A stretch of 54,133 nt of DNA from positions 1 to 54,133 of the forward strand of contig JAURGK010000015.1 in the NCBI GenBank assembly GCA_030833845.1, written 5' to 3'. The DNA comes from Crocinitomicaceae bacterium. GTDB lineage: Bacteria > Bacteroidota > Bacteroidia > Flavobacteriales_D > Crocinitomicaceae. The position numbers were made by a program, and so were the translations under genes. Shown here one piece after another: positions 24,737-32,950 of the stretch (positions are counted from its first letter, which is position 1; each line of letters starts with the position of its first letter). The notes under the pieces are model-generated. The model was given only the letters and a program-made list of their open reading frames with translations. It had not been told where the DNA came from and did no database searches.

Positions 24737-25867
24737 ATGAAATACAGCTATTTGCTATTCATTTTATTGTGTCAGCTTCATGCATTTGGGCAATACTGCA
24801 CTGCTGTTGGCCCTACGAGTACCGTAGATTCTAATGTGGAGAGCTTAACGCTCAACGGAGTGGTTGGGGCAATCAATTATGTGGGCTGCCCCGGGGTAGT
24901 GGGATTGCAAGATTTGACTCAAAATGTGAATGTTACATTAAATGCAGGTGGGAGTTATACACTTTCAGTTAAGTTTGGCACTTGTAATGGAAATTATGCA
25001 GGGGCTGGTGAAGCATGGATAGACTTTGATCAAAACGGTAATTTTGACCCCTACGAGAGCTTAGGCACCTGGACCGGAACGCCCCCAGCGCCAGTACAAT
25101 ATTGGACTTTTTTAGTGCCCTCAAATGCCGTTAATGGCATTACGCGTTTGCGGGTGATGCACCGTGAAGCGGGGAGCATTCCCTTGAATCCTTGCGCTAC
25201 TTATGCTTGGGGTTCGGTTACTGATTTTGGTATCACATTGGCCAACGGCTTGGATTGTACGGGCTATATCGGTGACGACGAAAATGACCCCATCCTAGTG
25301 GACCAACTCCCCTTCTCTGACTCTCGATCAACAGAAATTTGTTATTCAAATCAAAACTATGTGTATCCATCTCCGGATATCTATTATTACTTCGAACCAA
25401 ACCCGCTCATGGAACAAGTCCATGTTTCTTTATGTGGAGCCAACTTTGATACTTTTTTAAGTGTCGTAGATTTAGATGGCAATGTAATTGCTTACAATGA
25501 CGATCATGTGGAATGTGCGCCACAGTCTGCGCTTAGTTTCGATGCTACAAATCTCGGCCCCTTGTATATCATAGTGGAAGGGTGGGGCCTCCAATCTGGA
25601 GATTACACCATTCAAATCAATGCCAATTATGTTGGTTTAGAGGAGGCGCAAAGTGGAGTGTTTTGGGCGGTTCCAAATCCAAGCACCGGACAAGTGAAAT
25701 TGCCGTCTAATTCGGGCATTTATCAGTTTTTGGACATCAATGGAAAAGTACTATTCGAAGCAGATACCGAAGATCAAAACGTTTTTGACTTTTCAGAAAT
25801 CCAAACGGGGGTTTACCTCATAAAGGCATTGAATTCGGGTCATGTTCAAAAATGGCAGAAGTTATGA
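24737..25867 (+). CDS. Secreted GEVED-domain T9SS cargo
   Basis: This 376-residue protein has a signal peptide ending QLHAFGQ. A GEVED domain occupies about residues 50-170 (GAGEAWIDFDQNGNFDP, VSFT-like FLVPSNAVNGITRLRVM, then WGSVTDFGITL). A second beta-rich region with CSNQN-like cysteines and FDTFLSVVDLDGNVIAYND resembles pre-peptidase C-terminal domains. The tail FWAVPNPSTGQVKLP ... GVYLIKALNSG is a type A Por sorting domain. It heads an operon of secreted kelch proteins and ends with an ATGA overlap. The function is unknown; a structural or binding role fits the lack of catalytic motifs. Confidence 0.85.
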   Translation: MKYSYLLFILLCQLHAFGQYCTAVGPTSTVDSNVESLTLNGVVGAINYVGCPGVVGLQDLTQNVNVTLNAGGSYTLSVKFGTCNGNYAGAGEAWIDFDQNGNFDPYESLGTWTGTPPAPVQYWTFLVPSNAVNGITRLRVMHREAGSIPLNPCATYAWGSVTDFGITLANGLDCTGYIGDDENDPILVDQLPFSDSRSTEICYSNQNYVYPSPDIYYYFEPNPLMEQVHVSLCGANFDTFLSVVDLDGNVIAYNDDHVECAPQSALSFDATNLGPLYIIVEGWGLQSGDYTIQINANYVGLEEAQSGVFWAVPNPSTGQVKLPSNSGIYQFLDINGKVLFEADTEDQNVFDFSEIQTGVYLIKALNSGHVQKWQKL

Positions 25868-27009
25868 GTAAGTTTATTGTTGCTTTAAGTATTCTTTTAT
25901 CCTTTGAAGGATTTGCCCAATTTTGGATTCAAAAATCTAGTTTCCCAGGCCTAGGTAGACACCGCTCAACAGGTTGTGCTACTAGCCACAGGGGCTACCT
26001 TGGTCTTGGCCATCATAATGGAGCTGGGATAGATATTTCATTCAAAGATTGGTGGGAATATGACCCTGCTTCTGATACCTGGACCCAACGCGCAGATTTT
26101 CCTGTAAGTACACACGGCGCCCTTGCTTTTGTAGTAGACAATTGCCCTGTTGTTGGTGGCGGATCTGCATTGAGCACCCAATTTTATAAGTTTAACCCAA
26201 GCACCAATTCATGGGCCCCAATTGCCAATTGTATTTTGAGTAATCCTGGTGATAGCCAAGCATTTTCAATTAATAATTGTGGATTCGTTTACCAGGCCAA
26301 TCAATTGGCAAAATACGACCCACAAACCGATGCCTGGTCCTTGTGTGCTCAAGGGCCAATTTCATTTGCAACTTGGTCATGTTCTTTTGCCATAGAGGGC
26401 AGTGGATTTATCAAATCTGGTGCTCAATTATGGGAATACAAGCCCCTTCATGACCAATGGATCCAGCGGGCAAGTTTTCCTGGGGTTTGTACCAACGGGA
26501 GTTCGGCGTTTGCTATTGAGCAGCGCGGTTATATTACCTGCGGTTATGTGGGTGGATTAGGAAATGTCACCGATCAAGTTTGGTCATTTCATCCTGCCTC
26601 AAACACTTGGAAGCAGGAAATTGAATTTGAAGGAACAAATCGTCGTTTTCCGGTAGCGTTTGCCATTCATAATCGGGGATATTTTGGAACCGGCACCAAT
26701 GGTATCAATTTCAACGACTTTTGGCAGTTTAATCCTACGGATAACACCATAGGAATTTCCGAACACAGCTTAGAATTTAACGTATTCCCAAATCCAGCCA
26801 ATGAGTTTGTATCAGTTAAAAGTTTGTCCTTTGATTCAAAAGATTTAACCCTAACAATAAGGAATATCGAAGGTAGAGAAATGCATCATGAAAAATTGAA
26901 TACAAACTTGCAAACAATTCCACTTTTTGAGTTGCCGAAAGGAGTTTATTTCTTGCAAATTGCTGATGGCAACCATCTGATTTACCAACAAAAATTAATC
27001 AAGCAATGA
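25864..27009 (+). CDS. Secreted kelch propeller protein 1, T9SS type A
   Basis: This 381-residue protein has a signal peptide ending FEGFAQ and six kelch-like blades (WWEYDPASDTWTQRADF, FYKFNPSTNSWAPI, LAKYDPQTDAWSL, LWEYKPLHDQWIQRASF, VWSFHPASNTWKQ, FWQFNPTDNT), expected to form a six-bladed beta propeller. The tail LEFNVFPNPANEFV and later GVYFLQIADG is a Por sorting domain. The start at 25864 gives an ATGA overlap with the GEVED gene; an ATG at 25852 lies deeper in that gene. It is a paralogue of the next two genes. It may bind glycans or proteins at the surface; no galactose-oxidase copper site is evident. Confidence 0.87.
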   Translation: MSKFIVALSILLSFEGFAQFWIQKSSFPGLGRHRSTGCATSHRGYLGLGHHNGAGIDISFKDWWEYDPASDTWTQRADFPVSTHGALAFVVDNCPVVGGGSALSTQFYKFNPSTNSWAPIANCILSNPGDSQAFSINNCGFVYQANQLAKYDPQTDAWSLCAQGPISFATWSCSFAIEGSGFIKSGAQLWEYKPLHDQWIQRASFPGVCTNGSSAFAIEQRGYITCGYVGGLGNVTDQVWSFHPASNTWKQEIEFEGTNRRFPVAFAIHNRGYFGTGTNGINFNDFWQFNPTDNTIGISEHSLEFNVFPNPANEFVSVKSLSFDSKDLTLTIRNIEGREMHHEKLNTNLQTIPLFELPKGVYFLQIADGNHLIYQQKLIKQ

Positions 27010-28214
27010 GTTGGTTAAAATACTTATGGATATTGTGTCCGATGCTTGTTTTAGGACAGTACAATACTTGGACCAAACTCAATAATGTTGGTTTGGGCAA
27101 GCGCGAGCGTGCAACAGGTTTTGCTATTGGCAGTGTAGGGTATTTGTGTGGCGGTGTGGATACAGCTGAGGTGATCCACAAAGATTTATGGGCTTATGAC
27201 CCTGTTGCTGATTCGTGGTCACAGAAAGCTAATTTACCTGGCTCACCTAGGCGTGATGCCGTATCTTTTGTGATCAATAACTTTGCCTATGTTGGTACGG
27301 GAATGGATAGCCTTTCTGGCCCAACGGGCAATACCCTAAAAGATTTTTGGCGCTACAACCCGCAAACGAATTCTTGGTCAGCAATCGCTGATTTTCCTGG
27401 TTTTGGAGGGCAAGGGATCTACTTTGCTACAGCTTTCTCTGTTGAAGGCAAAGGGTATTTGTGTGGTGGGAAATCAGGCCCAGAAGCATATAGCAATCAA
27501 CTTTGGGAATACAAACCAAGCAATAACCAATGGATGCAACGGGCAAACTTTCCAGGGGGTGTCCGTTATCAATTGCTTTCATTTGCGGTTGGAAATAAGG
27601 GTTATGTGGGCATGGGAACCGATCAGAATATTTTTAAAAAAGACATGTATTGCTACGACCCTGGTTCAAACAGTTGGCAAGCTATTGCGCCTTTTCCGGC
27701 CTATGAACGGGCCTCAGCAACCACCTTCACCTTGCACGATCGTGGGTTTGTTTGTCTAGGCAATAATGGAGGATTACTTAAGGATCTCATTGAATACAAT
27801 CCTGCAACTGATCTTTGGACCCTCCGCGCGGAATACGGCGGAAGCAATAGAAAAGGTGCGATTTCATTTGTGATCGACAACAAAGCCTATGTCGGCACAG
27901 GCAAGGGTGTCTCGGGCAAAAAATCTAGTTGGTATGTGTATGAACCCTCTAATTATGTTGCAATTGAAGAGCTAGCAAGTCAAATAAAAATTTATCCTAA
28001 TCCGTGCGTTGAGTCTATTGAGATTACAGCGCCTTCCAATGAAATTTCAAAATTGAAATTATACAGCTCAAGTGGAACAGTGCTTTACAGTTCAGACTAT
28101 AATCATTTTACTACCCATACCATAGACTTGTGTAAATGGAATGCAGGCACTTATATTTTATGGTTTGAAACAAGTGATGGTCAAATTATTCAAAAGAAAA
28201 TCAATAAAATATGA
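27006..28214 (+). CDS. Secreted kelch propeller protein 2, T9SS type A
   Basis: This 402-residue protein has a signal peptide ending MLVLGQ. Six blades are visible (LWAYDPVADSWSQKANL, FWRYNPQTNSWSAIADF, LWEYKPSNNQWMQRANF, MYCYDPGSNSWQAIAPF, LIEYNPATDLWTLRAEY, WYVYEPSN). The sorting tail is IKIYPNPCVESIEI to GTYILWFETSDG. Compared with protein 1, blade four aligns closely (LWEYKP, QRA-F), indicating tandem duplication. ATGA overlaps join it to both neighbours. Confidence 0.87.
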   Translation: MSWLKYLWILCPMLVLGQYNTWTKLNNVGLGKRERATGFAIGSVGYLCGGVDTAEVIHKDLWAYDPVADSWSQKANLPGSPRRDAVSFVINNFAYVGTGMDSLSGPTGNTLKDFWRYNPQTNSWSAIADFPGFGGQGIYFATAFSVEGKGYLCGGKSGPEAYSNQLWEYKPSNNQWMQRANFPGGVRYQLLSFAVGNKGYVGMGTDQNIFKKDMYCYDPGSNSWQAIAPFPAYERASATTFTLHDRGFVCLGNNGGLLKDLIEYNPATDLWTLRAEYGGSNRKGAISFVIDNKAYVGTGKGVSGKKSSWYVYEPSNYVAIEELASQIKIYPNPCVESIEITAPSNEISKLKLYSSSGTVLYSSDYNHFTTHTIDLCKWNAGTYILWFETSDGQIIQKKINKI

Positions 28215-29419
28215 TGACCAAGAGAATGATATTATTGTTTTTGCTTTTGATAACCACTTGCTTAAGTGCTCAGGATTATTGGCTACAAAAAGATACTGTG
28301 AATGGCCCACCCAAGGCCGATGCAACGGCATTTGTAATGGGAAACCGCGCCTATGTTGTGGCGGGCACCGATGAATTTAGCTACAAACGTAAGATGTATT
28401 CCTATCGTGCCGATCAAGATGATTGGGACGATGAGCTTTCACTAGGCGGAGAGGGTGGATCGGGCCTCGATCGGGTAGGGGCAGTTTCTTTTTCGTTAGA
28501 AATTGATGGCCAAAAAAAAGGCTACGTTTGCATGGGCCAAACCCAAACCATTGGATTTATTAACGATTTATGGGAATACGACCGCACCACAGAATCCTGG
28601 ACTCAAAAGGCAAATTTTGCCGGGGTGCCCCGACGAGAAGCAGTGAGTTTCGTAATTGAAAATACAGCCTATGTAGGAACAGGCAACAGTATTGAAGGCT
28701 TGAAGAATGATTTTTATGCCTACGATCCACAGAGCAATTCATGGAGCCAAATCAGTGATTTCCCCGGAACCCCACGCCAGGCTGCAGTTGCATTTTCTAT
28801 GGATGCTTATGGTTTTGTAGGAACCGGAGACGATGGCACACTGCGCAATGACTTTTGGATGTATAATGCCCAAACAGATCAATGGATCCAGAAGGCAAAT
28901 TTTCCAGGTGCAGCAAGGTCCGGAGCATGTGGTTGGGCGGCCTTTCCGGTATGCTATTTAGGTACAGGCGAAGATGCCAACCATAATTTCCATAAAGACA
29001 TTTGGGAGTATAATTACTATTTAAATAATTGGACACAACGCGCAAATTTGCCGGGTCCGGGGCGTAAAAATGCCATAGCGTTTTATTTAGATGGTTGGGG
29101 GCATATCGGAACAGGTTATAATAATGGAACCTTCCTTGATGATTTATGGGCCTACAGCGGAACCACAGGATTGGAAAACTCAAAACCAAATAAATTTGAT
29201 ATTTGGCCAAACCCGAGTACCGATTTTATTGAATTGCCATCCAATCTAGTGTCTCCGAAAGTTGAGGTATATTCTGCTCAAGGGCAAAAAATGAATATCT
29301 CCCTTAACATGCGAGGTAGCCGATGGCAATTGGATGTGCGTGACTTACCGCAAGGAAGATATTTCTTAAATGTGAACGATCAAGGCTCCTTGTATTCTAC
29401 TACTTTTGTCAAATGCTAA
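28211..29419 (+). CDS. Secreted kelch propeller protein 3, T9SS type A
   Basis: This 402-residue protein has a signal peptide ending TTCLSAQ. Blades include MYSYRADQDDWDDEL, LWEYDRTTESWTQKANF, FYAYDPQSNSWSQISDF, FWMYNAQTDQWIQKANF, IWEYNYYLNNWTQRANL and LWAYSGTTGLE. The tail FDIWPNPSTDFIELP, ending YSTTFVKC, is a Por sorting domain, unusual in finishing with cysteine. It overlaps protein 2 by ATGA and the following lipoprotein gene by 7 bp. The function is as for its paralogues and is unproven. Confidence 0.87.
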   Translation: MMTKRMILLFLLLITTCLSAQDYWLQKDTVNGPPKADATAFVMGNRAYVVAGTDEFSYKRKMYSYRADQDDWDDELSLGGEGGSGLDRVGAVSFSLEIDGQKKGYVCMGQTQTIGFINDLWEYDRTTESWTQKANFAGVPRREAVSFVIENTAYVGTGNSIEGLKNDFYAYDPQSNSWSQISDFPGTPRQAAVAFSMDAYGFVGTGDDGTLRNDFWMYNAQTDQWIQKANFPGAARSGACGWAAFPVCYLGTGEDANHNFHKDIWEYNYYLNNWTQRANLPGPGRKNAIAFYLDGWGHIGTGYNNGTFLDDLWAYSGTTGLENSKPNKFDIWPNPSTDFIELPSNLVSPKVEVYSAQGQKMNISLNMRGSRWQLDVRDLPQGRYFLNVNDQGSLYSTTFVKC

Positions 29420-29757
29420 GAATTTTAATTTGTATGATGCTGTTTGCATCTTGCCGACAAGCGTCACCACGAGTAAAAGAAAAAAAAGATCACTACACAA
29501 CGAATCCCCAGCAAAAAAACAGCTCAACTTATCAGATCACAACCATGAGGCATGAAAATGGTTGGGGCTATCAAATTCGACAAAATCAAAAATTGCTACT
29601 AGACCAACCTACGATTCCGGGTCGGCCTGGCGTTCAAGGATTTCAAAATCAAGAGGATGCACAGAAGGTCGCTGAATTGGTCGTCTCGAAATTAAAAGCA
29701 AACATCTTTCCACCAACTGTTAGTGAAGACGATTTAAAGAATTTAAACATTCATTAA
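29413..29757 (+). CDS. DUF4907-type lipoprotein
   Basis: This 114-residue protein has a short signal and lipobox (MMLFASCRQ), placing the lipidated cysteine at residue 14. The conserved core GWGYQIRQNQKLLLDQPTIP followed by GVQGFQNQEDAQKVAELVV fits the DUF4907 pattern as I remember it. The function is unknown. It overlaps kelch gene 3 by 7 bp, so it belongs to the operon and may be the periplasmic or membrane partner of the secreted propellers. Confidence 0.8.
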   Translation: MLRILICMMLFASCRQASPRVKEKKDHYTTNPQQKNSSTYQITTMRHENGWGYQIRQNQKLLLDQPTIPGRPGVQGFQNQEDAQKVAELVVSKLKANIFPPTVSEDDLKNLNIH

Positions 29758-29762
29758 CTTTG
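29733..29762 (+). promoter_or_regulatory. Candidate asnS promoter (TTT-N19-TAACTTTG)
   Basis: TAACTTTG at 29755-29762 is a perfect -7 element and TTT sits exactly 19 bases upstream in place of TTG. The ATG follows 4 bases later, implying a near-leaderless mRNA. Confidence 0.5.
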
Positions 29763-29766
29763 CAGC

Positions 29767-31212
29767 ATGAAAAGAATTCGTATCGCTCAAATTTTAACAA
29801 ACCCAGAAGGGTTCATCGGTCATGAAATTATTATCAAAGGTTGGGTTAGGGCATTTCGCTCTAATCGTTTTGTACAACTCAATGATGGTTCTTGTTTGGC
29901 GAATTTACAGGCTGTTATTGAATTCGAAAATTGGGATGAGGTTTTGCTCAAGAGAATTACCACAGGCGCAGCGCTTTCATTGAGTGGAAAACTCGTTGCC
30001 TCTCAAGGAGCGGGTCAAGCTGTCGAAATGCAAGTAGCACACATTGAAATCCTTGGCGATGCGCATCCAGATGATGTCCAAAAAACAGTCATGCAGCCCA
30101 AGCGCCATAGCCTAGAATTTTTGCGCGAACAGGCCCACCTGCGTTTTAGGACCAATACTTTTGGTGCTGTATTTAGAATTCGCCATGCAGTAGCATACGC
30201 CATACATCAATTTTTCAACGAGCGCGGTTTCTATTATTTACACACCCCTGTCATTACAGGTTCCGATGCTGAGGGCGCCGGAGAAATGTTTCGAGTAAGT
30301 ACCTTGGATCCAAAAAACCCACCTTTAACTGAGGATGGCCACATCGATTTTAAGCAAGATTTTTTTGGCAAGGCGGTAAATCTGACTGTTTCTGGGCAGC
30401 TTGAGGCAGAGTTGGCCGCTACCGCATTGGGTCAGGTATATACTTTTGGCCCTACATTCAGGGCTGAGAATTCCAATACCTCGCGCCACTTAGCCGAATT
30501 TTGGATGATTGAACCTGAGGTTGCATTTAATGATCTTCAAGACAACATGGATCTTACTGAAGATTTTCTAAAATATATCAGCGCTTATGTACTAGAGAAT
30601 TGTGCCGAAGATGTTCAATTTTTACATGAGCGCGACGCCCAAGAACAAGCGCAAAAACCTGCCAATGAACGCCATGAGATGGGGCTCATTGACCGCCTCA
30701 AATTTGTTATTGAAAATCCATTCAAACGCCTTACTTACACTGAGGCTATTGAAATTCTATTGAATTCTAATCATTACAAAAAGAAGAAATTCAAATATCC
30801 TGTAGAATGGGGGATTGACCTTCAAAGTGAGCACGAACGTTATTTGGTTGAAAAAGAATTCAATTGCCCCGTGATTCTAACCGATTACCCAGCCAAAATC
30901 AAAGCCTTTTACATGCGTTTGAATGCGGATGGTAAAACGGTTGCGGCAATGGATGTGCTGTTCCCAGGGATTGGTGAAATTGTTGGTGGTTCTCAACGCG
31001 AAGAGCGCTATGATGTGTTGCTTCAAAAATGTGAAGAGTTTGGTATTCCAGCTGAAGAACTTTGGTGGTATTTTGATACCCGCAAGTTTGGAACGGTGCC
31101 GCACGCAGGTTTCGGTCTTGGTTTTGAACGCATGGTTATGTTCGTTACGGGGATGTCAAATATTCGCGATGTAATTCCTTTCCCAAGAACACCTCTCAAT
31201 GCCGAATTTTAA
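29767..31212 (+). CDS. asnS: Asparaginyl-tRNA synthetase
   Basis: This 481-residue class IIb synthetase has an N-terminal OB-fold ([20 protein letters not shown]). Class II motif 2 is seen as [21 protein letters not shown], where the Asn-type sequence separates it from aspartyl enzymes, and motif 3 as [16 protein letters not shown]. It ends [15 protein letters not shown], the usual AsnRS tail. It charges tRNA-Asn in the cytosol. Its own promoter-like element precedes it. The stop codon shares a TTAA palindrome with the convergent BaiN-type gene. Confidence 0.97.
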   Translation: MKRIRIAQILTNPEGFIGHEIIIKGWVRAFRSNRFVQLNDGSCLANLQAVIEFENWDEVLLKRITTGAALSLSGKLVASQGAGQAVEMQVAHIEILGDAHPDDVQKTVMQPKRHSLEFLREQAHLRFRTNTFGAVFRIRHAVAYAIHQFFNERGFYYLHTPVITGSDAEGAGEMFRVSTLDPKNPPLTEDGHIDFKQDFFGKAVNLTVSGQLEAELAATALGQVYTFGPTFRAENSNTSRHLAEFWMIEPEVAFNDLQDNMDLTEDFLKYISAYVLENCAEDVQFLHERDAQEQAQKPANERHEMGLIDRLKFVIENPFKRLTYTEAIEILLNSNHYKKKKFKYPVEWGIDLQSEHERYLVEKEFNCPVILTDYPAKIKAFYMRLNADGKTVAAMDVLFPGIGEIVGGSQREERYDVLLQKCEEFGIPAEELWWYFDTRKFGTVPHAGFGLGFERMVMFVTGMSNIRDVIPFPRTPLNAEF

Positions 31213-32444
31213 CTGCTCTTTGGATGAAAGAGCGCATGTTTTCCTGCAATAAATCCGGTGGTCCAGGCTGCTTGAAAATTGTATCCTCCCGTAATGCCGT
31301 CAATATCTAGAAGTTCGCCGGCAAATGAAATTTGTGGATATTTTTTGCTTTTCATGGTTTGAAAATCCACTTCAGTTAAGCTAACTCCCCCTGCGGTCAC
31401 AAATTCTTCTTTAAAGGTTGTTTTTCCTTGCACTTCAAAGCGATCGTTAAGCAGCGTGTTAATGAGTTTATTCATTGATTTTTTGCCAAGTTCAGACCAA
31501 CGCAATTCTGGCGAAAGTTCTGCGCGTTGCAGCAAGTGTAGCCAGAGTCTATTGGATAATGACGTAGGGTTCCAATTACTTAACTTTTTTGCACCTTGTA
31601 TGGTGTTGGTCAAAGTCAAAGTTGCTCGTAGCTCCTCTTCTTTTTGGCCATTAAGCCAATTGACTAAAATTTGAAAATGATAGTTTTTATCGGCAAGTAG
31701 TCTAGCTCCCCAGGCCGAAAGCAATAGAACGGCCGGCCCGCTCATGCCCCAATGGGTGATGAGTAAAGGGCCTTGACCACTGAGCTTAGTGCCTTCAATT
31801 TTTACGGTTGCCTCCTTTACCACAATACCCATTAATTCACATATTGGATTTTTTGGCATGTTAAAAGTAAAGAGCGAAGGTTTTGGATCCACCACTGAAA
31901 TACCCATTGATTCTAGCCACGAAAGCCCCGACATTTTAGGTTGCCCTCCAGTACAAATAATCACTTGATCAAAATGCTGCTCTTGTTCATTGATGGTTAA
32001 TATAACTTGATGAGCTGTGGGTAGAATTTGAGTAATGTTTTGTTGCATTTTTATTTCAATGCCAAGTTGAGTGCAATTTTTTAAAAAACAATCAATGATT
32101 ACTTGTGAATCGTTTGCAAGCGGGAAAATACAGCCGTCTGCGTATGTTTTTAAGGGCACCCCTCTATGCTCAAACCAGGCAATGGTATCGCGCGCAGAAA
32201 ATTGATAAAATGCTTTTCGAAGTTGAGCGCCTCCTCTGGGGTAGGCTTTTGAAAGTTCGGCTACGTCGGGAGTTGCATGTGTTACATTACAGCGCCCTCC
32301 CCCTGAAATCTTTACTTTTGACAAAAGTTTATTGCTCTTCTCAAAAATGCAAACTTGTGCAGTTGGCCAATGTTCTTTGGCAGAAAGGGCAGCAAAAAAA
32401 CCAGCGGCTCCCCCGCCTATGATAGCAATTTTTTGTTGGCCCAT
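31209..32444 (-). CDS. BaiN/HI0933-type NAD(P)/FAD-dependent flavoprotein
   Basis: This 411-residue enzyme starts with the dinucleotide motif [15 protein letters not shown] and continues with the diagnostic [14 protein letters not shown]. The C-terminus has [31 protein letters not shown] and TGFIAGKHA, all HI0933/YhiN hallmarks. The start at 32444 overlaps the upstream GreA-like stop by 1 bp (TGATG); an ATG at 32468 is possible but lies inside that gene. The physiological substrate of this family is not settled, although one gut member (BaiN) reduces bile acid intermediates. Confidence 0.92.
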   Translation of the reverse strand: MGQQKIAIIGGGAAGFFAALSAKEHWPTAQVCIFEKSNKLLSKVKISGGGRCNVTHATPDVAELSKAYPRGGAQLRKAFYQFSARDTIAWFEHRGVPLKTYADGCIFPLANDSQVIIDCFLKNCTQLGIEIKMQQNITQILPTAHQVILTINEQEQHFDQVIICTGGQPKMSGLSWLESMGISVVDPKPSLFTFNMPKNPICELMGIVVKEATVKIEGTKLSGQGPLLITHWGMSGPAVLLLSAWGARLLADKNYHFQILVNWLNGQKEEELRATLTLTNTIQGAKKLSNWNPTSLSNRLWLHLLQRAELSPELRWSELGKKSMNKLINTLLNDRFEVQGKTTFKEEFVTAGGVSLTEVDFQTMKSKKYPQISFAGELLDIDGITGGYNFQAAWTTGFIAGKHALFHPKSS

Positions 32445-32893
32445 CAATACACCTGATTTACAGTCCACAAACGGCCATTAAACAGGACGCTTTGGTTTTG
32501 TTTTTTACCTCTGAGGGCTTCAAAAAGCGGCGCTTCAGCGCTGAGGCAGAAATATTTTTTCCCGTCTAATTCTATTTGCCCGAAGGGAACACAGCAATAA
32601 TAGGTATTGTTGTCTATTTCAAAAATAGAACCTTTTAGAATTTGAGTAGCATTTTGGGTTGGGTCTAGTTGTTTGAGTGCTAAAACCTGGCTTTTGAGAT
32701 TGTTCAGTTGTTGATCCAATTTCTCAATTTCGAGTTGTGCCATAGCAATCCCAACCTCATGTTTGTCTCCGGCAGAGGCCTTTCCACTTTGCGTACTATC
32801 GATGTTTAACTGACTGCGTTGGTCTGTTAGATAGGCAATTCGCTTTTGTAATGTGCTAATTAAATGTTGGTGCAGCCTTGTTTTCAGAGACAT
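32444..32893 (-). CDS. GreA/GreB-C-terminal-like protein
   Basis: This 149-residue protein has an N-terminal coiled-coil-type helix, a characteristic SAGDKHEVGIAMAQLEIEKL motif and a beta-rich C-terminal half (FCLSAEAPLFEALRGKK) like the GreA/GreB C-terminal domain that docks on RNA polymerase. It may be a transcription factor; relatives are, as I recall, often mislabelled 3-oxoacyl-ACP synthase. A thiolase active site is absent. The frame is open to 33220, but that extension would cover the divergent ileS start, so the ATG at 32893 is preferred; a TATTTTTG element lies just upstream. Confidence 0.8.
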   Translation of the reverse strand: MSLKTRLHQHLISTLQKRIAYLTDQRSQLNIDSTQSGKASAGDKHEVGIAMAQLEIEKLDQQLNNLKSQVLALKQLDPTQNATQILKGSIFEIDNNTYYCCVPFGQIELDGKKYFCLSAEAPLFEALRGKKQNQSVLFNGRLWTVNQVY

Positions 32894-32899
32894 ATCTTG

Positions 32900-32907
32900 C
32901 AAAAATA
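32900..32907 (-). promoter_or_regulatory. Candidate -7 element TATTTTTG for the GreA-like gene
   Basis: The element matches TAnnTTTG on the minus strand and ends 6 bases before the GreA-like start. It lies in the 57-bp divergent gap with ileS; no -33 TTG is seen. Confidence 0.4.
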
Positions 32908-32950
32908 GCTCGTTTTGTCGTAAATTCGCGACTTTACAAAGCAAACGTTC

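Noticed and set aside
25864..29419. Kelch proteins as galactose oxidases
   Set aside because: The blade motifs fit, but I see no copper-ligand Tyr/His pattern or Cys-Tyr cofactor pair, and the proteins are too short for the full enzyme.
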